Shown: positions 24,361 to 30,387 of the stretch, one piece after another
Numbering within the stretch: the first letter of the stretch is position 1
Layout of the letters: each line of letters starts with the position of its first letter
The notes under the pieces: model-generated
The model's database searches: none
What the model was told of the DNA's origin: nothing
The model's input: the letters and a program-made list of their open reading frames with translations, nothing else
NCBI GenBank assembly: GCA_003648225.1
Contig: QMOL01000005.1
Span: 1 to 30,387 of the forward strand
Direction: 5' to 3'
Origin: Chlamydiota bacterium
Lineage (GTDB): Bacteria > Auribacterota > UBA3054 > B51-G9
DNA: 30,387 bases
Position numbers and translations under genes: made by a program

Positions 24361-25761
24361 ATGCCCTCATACGAATCAACTTTATCTCAAAGTACTAATA
24401 TCACCAACCGCATTCCTCCTCACAGCAAAGAGGCTGAACAATGCGTTCTTGGTGCTATGATGCTTGATGAAACTGTCCTGGCTGCGTCTATTGATGCTCT
24501 TGACACAAGGTCTTTTTATTTTCCGGGACATAGACATATCTTTTCCGCTGCAGAAAATCTTTACAGTAAGCAGTCTCCTGTTGATGTTATTACCATTACA
24601 GACGAACTGACTTCCGCGGAACTGCTCGAACAAGCAGGCGGGCCGGTTTATCTGAGTGAACTTGTTGATACGGTTCCTACTACAGCAAATTATGAGCATT
24701 ATATTAAAATTGTTCGTGATAAATGGCTTATGCGGGAATTAATCTCCGCTTCTAATCGGATTGTAAGCAAATGCTATGAAAGTAATCAGGATATTAGCGA
24801 GTTACTTGGCTCTGCTCAGATAGAACTCTTTGATGTTGATAAATTGCGCGAACACGGAGAGTTCAAAAAGTTGGGGGCAATGATGGGCGAAGCTGCTGCG
24901 CATCTCAAAAAACTGATTGACAATAAAAGCGGCCTTACCGGTGTTGACACAGGATTTACTAAACTAAATGAAATGACGACAGGATTACACGGTGGTGAAT
25001 TAATTATTATTGCCGCTCGGCCTTCTGTTGGAAAAACCGCTTTGGCGCTAAACCTCGCCGAAAATGCGGCTGTTAACGGCAATAAAGCTGTTGCGATTTT
25101 TTCTCTTGAAATGACCGCGTTGCAACTTACTATGAGGATTTTATCTTCACATGTAAGAATTAACGCGCAAAAACTGCGCCGCGGCGGTTTAACTCAGCAA
25201 GACCTTTCTCTACTTTTAAACGCAAGTGCCTCGCTTAAGAAAGCTGATATATATATCGATCCTTCCGCCAGTCTTACTCCTCTTGAAGTTAGCGCTCGTT
25301 GTCGAAGATTAAAGGCTGAAAATCCTAATTTAGGACTTATTATTATTGATTACATTCAGCTTATGCAAGGTTCAGGTAAAAGTACGGAAAACCGGCAGCA
25401 GGAAATTTCTTATATTTCTCGTTCGCTTAAAGCTTTGGCTCTTGAACTTGAATTGCCGGTTGTTGCTCTTTCTCAGCTTAACAGAGAATCTGAAAAAGGC
25501 AATGAAAAAGGCGCGCGACCAAAATTAAGCCAATTGCGCGAATCAGGCGCAATCGAACAGGATGCCGATTTGGTTCTCCTGCTGTTTAGGAAATATATGA
25601 CTTCCCATGATCCAAAAGACGAAAACACGGCGGAATTAATCGTTGCCAAGCAGAGGAATGGTCCTATTGGAAACATTCTTCTTAAATTTGAAAATAATTA
25701 TGCGCGATTTGAAGATCCGCCAGATGGATTTGCGGAAATATATTATGGTGACAATGACTAA
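24361..25761 (+). CDS. dnaB: Replicative DNA helicase DnaB
   Basis: 466 residues, normal length and without an intein. The N-terminal domain begins RIPPHSKEAEQCVLGAMML (about 18-36). The RecA-like motor has Walker A ARPSVGKTAL (219-228, K225), FSLEM (247-251), Walker B LIIIDYIQLM (326-335) and ALSQLNRESEKG (369-380), ending near GPIGNILLKFENNYARF. It unwinds DNA as a hexameric ring at the replication fork. It starts six bases after rplI and is followed by metK 29 bases on. Confidence 0.97.
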   Translation: MPSYESTLSQSTNITNRIPPHSKEAEQCVLGAMMLDETVLAASIDALDTRSFYFPGHRHIFSAAENLYSKQSPVDVITITDELTSAELLEQAGGPVYLSELVDTVPTTANYEHYIKIVRDKWLMRELISASNRIVSKCYESNQDISELLGSAQIELFDVDKLREHGEFKKLGAMMGEAAAHLKKLIDNKSGLTGVDTGFTKLNEMTTGLHGGELIIIAARPSVGKTALALNLAENAAVNGNKAVAIFSLEMTALQLTMRILSSHVRINAQKLRRGGLTQQDLSLLLNASASLKKADIYIDPSASLTPLEVSARCRRLKAENPNLGLIIIDYIQLMQGSGKSTENRQQEISYISRSLKALALELELPVVALSQLNRESEKGNEKGARPKLSQLRESGAIEQDADLVLLLFRKYMTSHDPKDENTAELIVAKQRNGPIGNILLKFENNYARFEDPPDGFAEIYYGDND

Positions 25762-25790
25762 TTTAAAATAATCTATATGGAGATTTAATT

Positions 25791-26954
25791 ATGAATTTTT
25801 TGTTTACTTCCGAATCCGTTTCTATGGGTCATCCCGATAAAGTGGCTGACCAAATTTCTGACGCGATTCTTGATGCAGCTCTAACTCAGGACTCTGAAAG
25901 CCGTGTTGCGTGTGAAACTCTTGTTACTACCGGTCTTGCCGTTATTGCTGGAGAAATTACAACAAAAGGTTATATAGATTGCCAATCCGTTGCAAGAAAA
26001 ACAATTGAAGAAATCGGCTATAATAATCCCGAAGACGGCTTCAGTAATGACTGTGGCGTGATTGTCGCTCTTGATTCTCAATCACCTGACATTAGCCAGG
26101 GCGTTACTTCCGGAAAAGGGCTGCATAAAGAACAAGGCGCCGGTGATCAGGGAATGATGTTCGGTTACGCATGTAATGAAACAAAAGAATTAATGCCCTT
26201 ACCTATTACGCTTTCTCGCAAGCTGCTTGACAAACTCGCGCGTCTTCGTCTTTCAAAGAAAATTAAGTGGTTAAAGCCTGACAGTAAATCACAGGTTACT
26301 ATTGAATATACAAAAGATAAAAAACCTGTTCGTGTTCATACTGTTGTTATTTCTACTCAACATAGTGATAGCGTCAAACACGCGGAAATAAAAAAAACTC
26401 TTATTAAAGAAGTTATTAATAAAATTATTCCTAAAAAACTTATCGACAGCAAAACTAAAATCCACGTTAATCCTACAGGTCGCTTCGTCATCGGCGGGCC
26501 TCATGGTGATTGCGGTGTTACAGGTAGAAAAATTATCGTTGATACTTATGGCGGTATGGGCGCGCATGGCGGCGGTGCTTTTTCTGGTAAAGACCCGAGT
26601 AAGGTTGACCGAAGTGGTGCTTATATGGCACGTTATGCTGCAAAAAATATTGTTGCGGCGAAACTTGCGCAACGGTGCGAAATAGAAATTTCTTATGCTA
26701 TTGGTGTTGCTGAACCGATTTCAATTCTTGTGAATTCCCACGGAACAGGTATTATTGATGATTATACATTAACAGAAGCGGTAAAAAAAGTTTTCGATTT
26801 TCGTCCTGCGGCAATTATTAAAAACCTGAAACTTAGAAGGCCTATTTACAAGAAAACTGCCCGATACGGTCATTTCGGAATTAATGATCCCGATTATACC
26901 TGGGAAAAAACTGATAAAATTAATGAACTTAGAAAAGCAGCAGGTATTAAATAA
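25791..26954 (+). CDS. metK: S-adenosylmethionine synthetase
   Basis: 387 residues, normal length, with a clear ribosome-binding site (GGAG). It makes S-adenosylmethionine from methionine and ATP. Signatures: SESVSMGHPDKVADQISDAI (H14 and D16), GAGDQGMMFGYA, TGRFVIGGPHGDCGVTGRKI and GGGAFSGKDPSKVDRSGAY. It follows dnaB by 29 bases, so no separate SAM riboswitch or terminator fits between them; it seems to be transcribed with the replication genes. Confidence 0.97.
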   Translation: MNFLFTSESVSMGHPDKVADQISDAILDAALTQDSESRVACETLVTTGLAVIAGEITTKGYIDCQSVARKTIEEIGYNNPEDGFSNDCGVIVALDSQSPDISQGVTSGKGLHKEQGAGDQGMMFGYACNETKELMPLPITLSRKLLDKLARLRLSKKIKWLKPDSKSQVTIEYTKDKKPVRVHTVVISTQHSDSVKHAEIKKTLIKEVINKIIPKKLIDSKTKIHVNPTGRFVIGGPHGDCGVTGRKIIVDTYGGMGAHGGGAFSGKDPSKVDRSGAYMARYAAKNIVAAKLAQRCEIEISYAIGVAEPISILVNSHGTGIIDDYTLTEAVKKVFDFRPAAIIKNLKLRRPIYKKTARYGHFGINDPDYTWEKTDKINELRKAAGIK

Positions 26955-26968
26955 TTGACTTCATTATA

Positions 26969-27706
26969 ATGAAGAAAATTTTATATAAATTTGCGATGTT
27001 ACCCATTGCCGCTATTTTAGTGGCAACAATTATTTCTTCCTGTTCGGGACCTCATGCGATTGGTTATTCAATTGATCCGATTGAGGGATTCCCTATTAAG
27101 TATGCCACTCCGCTTCTTGTCCGCAATTTTGCCGACGAGCGACCGGTTAGAGAAAGATTTTATTCTAATCAGATTGATAATTTTGATTTTTACAGTCTTG
27201 ACAAAGATTTTAAAGTCCCGGTTGATAAAAGTATTACAAAAGCTTTTCAAATTGAACTTGCTAATGCGGGTTTTGAAGTAGCTGATGCCGGAAATTTTAT
27301 TATTGGAGATAAACCTTATATCAGAATTACAGGTGATATTCTACACTTTAATGTTATAAGACAAACACTCCCTATTGCTACTATTCAGCACAAGAAAAAA
27401 TCTCTGTGGAAACGTCAGCAATTTACAGTTCTCGTCTCTATCAGAATTAAAGTAATTAACGCAAAGGCAAGAAAGCTTATTATGGATCATACATATACAA
27501 GTAATGATTCTTTCGATTTAAGGTCGGAAATGATTGATGTTAAAGCATATACAGAAGGAAAGCCTATTGAAAAATCAAAATGGCAAAGCGCCGGGGATGA
27601 TTATTCAGTTCAATTGCTAAATGCTCATCTTAAAAAAGTGCTTGTTAAAGCAAGGCAGGATATTGTAAAACTGCTTACTCCTGTAGATTTGAAACTTTCT
27701 GAATAA
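26969..27706 (+). CDS. Lipoprotein of unknown function, weakly YajG-like
   Basis: 245 residues. Signal peptide with lipobox ISSC (C25). The pattern PLLVRNFADERPV, then a helix SITKAFQIELANAGFEVAD and a strand pair YIRITGDILHFNV, followed by VLVSIRIKVINAKARKLIMD, suggests the alpha/beta fold of outer-membrane-associated lipoproteins such as YajG, but the similarity is weak and by eye. It begins 14 bases after metK and 24 before the first glycosyltransferase gene, so it probably continues the same transcript. A role in envelope assembly is only a guess. Confidence 0.75.
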   Translation: MKKILYKFAMLPIAAILVATIISSCSGPHAIGYSIDPIEGFPIKYATPLLVRNFADERPVRERFYSNQIDNFDFYSLDKDFKVPVDKSITKAFQIELANAGFEVADAGNFIIGDKPYIRITGDILHFNVIRQTLPIATIQHKKKSLWKRQQFTVLVSIRIKVINAKARKLIMDHTYTSNDSFDLRSEMIDVKAYTEGKPIEKSKWQSAGDDYSVQLLNAHLKKVLVKARQDIVKLLTPVDLKLSE

Positions 27707-27730
27707 TAAACTAAAAAGCAAAAAAATATA

Positions 27731-28897
27731 TTGAAAATTCTCCTTTGTCACAATTATTATAAAACACGTGCGGGAGAAGGACTTGTCTTTGAACACGAGA
27801 AGAATCTTCTTATAAATCGCGGGAATGATATTCAAGTTTATTCTCGTGACAATAATGAAATTAATTCTTTTTCGCCCGTCCAACGTTTTTTTTCTATTCT
27901 AAACGGTTTTAACAATAAAAAAACAAAAAATGATATTGACCGGATTATTGCGGAAAACAGACCTGATGTTGCTCATATCCATAATGTTTTTCCGCTCATC
28001 TCACCGGCAATTTATGTGGCTCTCAATCGGCATAAAGTGCCGATTGTACAGACTTTTCATAATTTCCGGTTTGTTTGCCCAAACGGTTTGCTTTTTATAA
28101 ATGAAAAAAAATGCCTTTTTTTTCTAAAGAAGGGGTTTCATTGCATTAAAAATAAATGTTACAGACAAAGTTATGTCTATTCCGCATGGTATTCCGCTAT
28201 TCTTGCCTATCACAACCGACAAAAAACGTTTGTTGATAAAATTGATCGGTATATCGCCCTGAACAGTTTTACAAAAAGTATTTTTGTTAAGGCAGGATTT
28301 GATAAACAAAAAATTATCGTTAAACCTAATTCCGCTTCTGTTGACGCTTCATCTTTTAATAAAAATCCTGATAATTATATCCTCTTTGCCGGAAGATTGT
28401 CTCAGGAAAAAGGTGTTTTTACTTTGTTGAAAGCTGCTGTAAAAGTGCCTGAACTCCCTTTAAAAATCCTTGGTGATGGCCCTCTTGAAAATGAAATTAA
28501 ACAATTTATTACTGAGAATAGTTTGAATCATATAGAATTACTCGGTTGTCAGCCGCAAAAACAGTTTGAAAAATATCTCGCTAACGCACTCGTTACAATT
28601 ATGCCGTCAGAATGTTTCGAGAATTGCCCACTGACGGTTATAAACTCGCTTTATCTCGGCACTCCGGTTCTCGCTTCACGAACAGGTGGAATTCCTGATT
28701 TTGTTCCGGAAGAAAAAGCCGGCTGGCTTTTTACACCCGGAAATGTTGACGAATTAACACAAAAACTTCAAATGGTTGAAAATAACAAAGAAAAAATTAT
28801 CAAAATGAGACCCCAAGTGCGGAAATGGGGCGTTGAACAGTTCAGCCCGGAAACGAATTACAAAAGATTAATAAAAATCTATGAGGAAATAATGTAA
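27731..28897 (+). CDS. GT4-family glycosyltransferase
   Basis: 388 residues, starting at TTG (MKILLCHNYYKTRAGEGLVF); no ATG lies near the start of the conserved N-terminus. The GT-B fold is clear: N-terminal Rossmann half with HIHNVFPLISPAI and VQTFHNFRFVCPNG, and C-terminal half with ILFAGRLSQEKGVFTLLKAA, ILGDGP and GTPVLASRTGGIPDFV. The nucleotide-sugar site normally carries E-x7-E; here E297 is kept but the second position is N305 (ENCPLTVIN). It probably adds a sugar to a lipopolysaccharide, capsule or other glycan at the cytosolic membrane face. It shares the region with a second GT4 gene. Confidence 0.9.
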   Translation: MKILLCHNYYKTRAGEGLVFEHEKNLLINRGNDIQVYSRDNNEINSFSPVQRFFSILNGFNNKKTKNDIDRIIAENRPDVAHIHNVFPLISPAIYVALNRHKVPIVQTFHNFRFVCPNGLLFINEKKCLFFLKKGFHCIKNKCYRQSYVYSAWYSAILAYHNRQKTFVDKIDRYIALNSFTKSIFVKAGFDKQKIIVKPNSASVDASSFNKNPDNYILFAGRLSQEKGVFTLLKAAVKVPELPLKILGDGPLENEIKQFITENSLNHIELLGCQPQKQFEKYLANALVTIMPSECFENCPLTVINSLYLGTPVLASRTGGIPDFVPEEKAGWLFTPGNVDELTQKLQMVENNKEKIIKMRPQVRKWGVEQFSPETNYKRLIKIYEEIM

Positions 28898-29036
28898 ATT
28901 TCTAATTGATCTAATTTCTAATTACCTAAACAAACCTCAAAATCCGATATCAAAATTGGATATTTCTTAGTTTGTTCATTGGTTATTTTTTAGATCAATT
29001 AGGTCAATTAGACTAATTAGACTAATTAGATTAATT
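28896..29036 (+). repeat. AT-rich intergenic repeat: nested inverted repeat plus tandem 9-mers
   Basis: Outer arms CTAATTGATCTA (28902-28913) and TAGATCAATTAG (28991-29002) are perfect. Middle arms AACAAAC (28929-28935) and GTTTGTT (28970-28976) and an inner stem ATCCGAT/ATTGGAT (28942-28948, 28955-28961, one G-T pair) nest inside. Then 9-base units AATTAGGTC, AATTAGACT, AATTAGACT, AATTAGATT (28997-29032) run up to the ATG of the next gene. Confidence 0.65.
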
Positions 29037-30212
29037 ATGAAATCAGCTTTCATCACAAATTTTTGTCCTTTTTACAGAATTAAACTTTTTAAAATTCTCG
29101 CGAAAGAGATTAACGCAAAATTCTTCTTCTTTTCAAACGCTAACGAAAAAAATTGGGAATCCCTTAACTCAATTAATGATGACGGTCTGCCAATTGTTCC
29201 CCTACTCGCTCCGGGAATGAGCAAGATTCAACTTCTGATTAGGCTTTGGAAACAGCTCCGCGCTGATGATTATGATATTTATATTCAAGGTATAAGTGGT
29301 CGGTTAATTGTGCCGCTAACTTTCATAACCGCAAAACTAAGGAAAAAACCTTTTATTGTATGGACAGGTTTTTGGAATCATCCGAATACTTTTTTTCATC
29401 GCCTGACTTTCCCTATTGTAAAATATATTTATCGTCATTCCGATGCGGTAGTAACTTACGGAACGCACGTGCGTGACTATATAATTTCACTTGGTGTGGA
29501 TGAAAAAAAGATTTTTATCGCGCAAAACACCGCTGACAACGAACTTTACAATAAAGAAGTGTCTTTTGACGAAAGAAATGAATTGATAAAATCTTTAAAC
29601 GCGGAAAATCAAAAAATCATCCTCTTTGTCGGCAGATTATCAAAAGAAAAAGGGATTAATTTTTTGTTGCAGGCCGCTGAAATATTAAATCTAAAATCGC
29701 CAAGCCCAAATTTCCAATTTCCAATTTCTAATTTCAAAATTATTATTATCGGTCGCGGTGATGAAAAGGAAAACCTTGAAAATTATTGCAAAAAAAATAA
29801 TATAAATAATGTTCTCTTCCTCAATTATATCGCAAATGACCAACTTTATAAATATTATAATATCGCCGATATAGTCGCTGTCCCATCTGTTACAACTCCG
29901 GTTTTTAAAGAACCGTGGGGATTGATTGTTAATGAAGCAATGAACCAGGGCGCGGTTGTTATCGCGTCTGACGCGGTTGGCGCCGCAATGGGCGGATTAA
30001 TTAAAAACGAGGATAACGGCATTATTGTTCCGGAAAAAAATGCTGAAAGACTTGCTGAAGCAATAGAAAAAGTTTTGTCGAATGATGAATATCAAAATAA
30101 ACTTTCGCTATCCGCAAAAAATACGATTAAGAGCTGGACTTACGAGAAAATGGCGCAGGGATTTATTGACGCTGTTGAATCCGTAATCCGCACAAAGCGT
30201 CCGCCGAGGTAA
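29037..30212 (+). CDS. GT4-family glycosyltransferase with an in-frame heptamer-repeat insertion
   Basis: 391 residues. GT-B fold: N-terminal half starts KSAFITNFCPFYRIKLFKIL and includes PFIVWTGFWNHP; the C-terminal half has IILFVGRLSKEKGINFLLQA, IIIGRGDE and the complete E-x7-E site (E292 and E300 in KEPWGLIVNEAM). The exact donor and acceptor are unknown. The region around residues 221-235 (SPSPNFQFPISNFK) is encoded by tandem heptamers and sits in a loop before the IIIIG strand, where related enzymes have fewer residues. The ATG follows directly on a tandem 9-mer array, with no ribosome-binding site. Spacing of 139 bases from the first GT4 gene may mean a separate transcript. Confidence 0.9.
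   Translation: MKSAFITNFCPFYRIKLFKILAKEINAKFFFFSNANEKNWESLNSINDDGLPIVPLLAPGMSKIQLLIRLWKQLRADDYDIYIQGISGRLIVPLTFITAKLRKKPFIVWTGFWNHPNTFFHRLTFPIVKYIYRHSDAVVTYGTHVRDYIISLGVDEKKIFIAQNTADNELYNKEVSFDERNELIKSLNAENQKIILFVGRLSKEKGINFLLQAAEILNLKSPSPNFQFPISNFKIIIIGRGDEKENLENYCKKNNINNVLFLNYIANDQLYKYYNIADIVAVPSVTTPVFKEPWGLIVNEAMNQGAVVIASDAVGAAMGGLIKNEDNGIIVPEKNAERLAEAIEKVLSNDEYQNKLSLSAKNTIKSWTYEKMAQGFIDAVESVIRTKRPPR
29709..29735 (+). repeat. Tandem heptamer AATTTCY inside the glycosyltransferase gene
   Basis: AATTTCC, AATTTCC, AATTTCT, AATTTC in direct succession. The same heptamer appears twice in the upstream intergenic region (near 28897-28903 and 28914-28920), outside the coding sequence. Confidence 0.75.
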
Positions 30213-30230
30213 TCAGTCGGTAATCGGTAG

Positions 30231-30265
30231 TTGGGAGTTGGGAGTTGGGAGTTGGTGGTTGGGAT
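30231..30265 (+). repeat. Five tandem heptamers (TTGGGAG) after the last gene
   Basis: Units TTGGGAG three times, then TTGGTGG and TTGGGAT. Several runs of three G give G-quadruplex potential. AATCAGTCGGTAATCGGTAG (30211-30230) just before is itself a degenerate repeat. The remainder to 30387 shows no gene that I can support. Confidence 0.8.
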
Positions 30266-30387
30266 TTTTCAAAAGACAAAAAAATGTCACGCAGCGCAGC
30301 GGAGTAAATTGTCCCCCCTTCCCACTTTTATATCGCCCTGCAATAAAATATATGATAATGCAAATAAGCAGTAAAATCTACCTCTGA

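Noticed and set aside
25762..25790. SAM riboswitch before metK
   Set aside because: The gap is only 29 bases, too short for any known SAM riboswitch, and holds just a ribosome-binding site.
29709..29735. CRISPR-like repeat array
   Set aside because: Units are 7 bases with no spacers and no cas genes are present; it is a simple tandem repeat.

Overview
The window is an ordinary-looking chromosomal segment from an AT-rich, Gram-negative (diderm) bacterium. The diderm reading rests on three predicted lipoproteins with clear lipoboxes. The RnfB subunit suggests anaerobic or fermentative energy metabolism. Glutamine synthetase is the GSIII (GlnN) type, known from Bacteroidota, cyanobacteria and PVC-group bacteria. 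The block rplY-pth-rpsF-rpsR-rplI-dnaB fits the PVC superphylum (Lentisphaerota, Verrucomicrobiota, Planctomycetota) reasonably well. The phylum is an inference only. No phage, transposase, integrase or CRISPR array is visible.

Layout. 1-4269 (minus): an AddB-like nuclease/helicase subunit followed by a GadC-like amino acid antiporter cut by the window edge. 4502-4980 (plus): HU with its own promoter, a strongly structured leader and a terminator. 5088-5960: CDF metal transporter. 6119-7999 (minus): GH5-like lipoprotein glycosidase with an N-terminal sandwich domain. 8254-8340: tRNA-Leu(CAG). 8453-9589 (minus): rnfB and a DUF4404 gene without the other rnf genes. 9911-12194: glnN behind a textbook sigma-54 promoter and followed by a terminator. 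12315-12391: tRNA with CAT anticodon. 12607-19037 (plus): three genes in a row, a GHMP kinase / UDPGP-type nucleotidyltransferase fusion with an apparently leaderless promoter, a 4-TM protein of unknown family, and an Hsp70-like ATPase whose substrate-binding domain is replaced by a helical region and a glycine-rich membrane segment. 19043-20968 (minus): TIGR02757-family protein and an SO_0444/ArsP-type permease. 21044-26954 (plus): rplY-pth-rpsF-lipoprotein-rpsR-rplI-dnaB-metK. 26969-30212: an outer-membrane-type lipoprotein and two GT4 glycosyltransferases.

Most promising for novelty: (a) the 12607-19037 cluster, especially the kinase-pyrophosphorylase fusion in the opposite domain order to Fkp/FKGP and the membrane-tailed Hsp70 with its membrane partner; (b) the lipoprotein occupying the place normally held by ssb between rpsF and rpsR; (c) short tandem repeats of about 7-9 bp between genes and, in one case, expanded inside a glycosyltransferase gene; (d) structured leaders before hup and rplY. 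Promoters read by eye fall into three kinds: TTGACA/TATAAT-like (hup, rnfB, kinase fusion), a TTGCAA -35 variant (both tRNAs, rplY, TIGR02757 gene), and one sigma-54 type (glnN).
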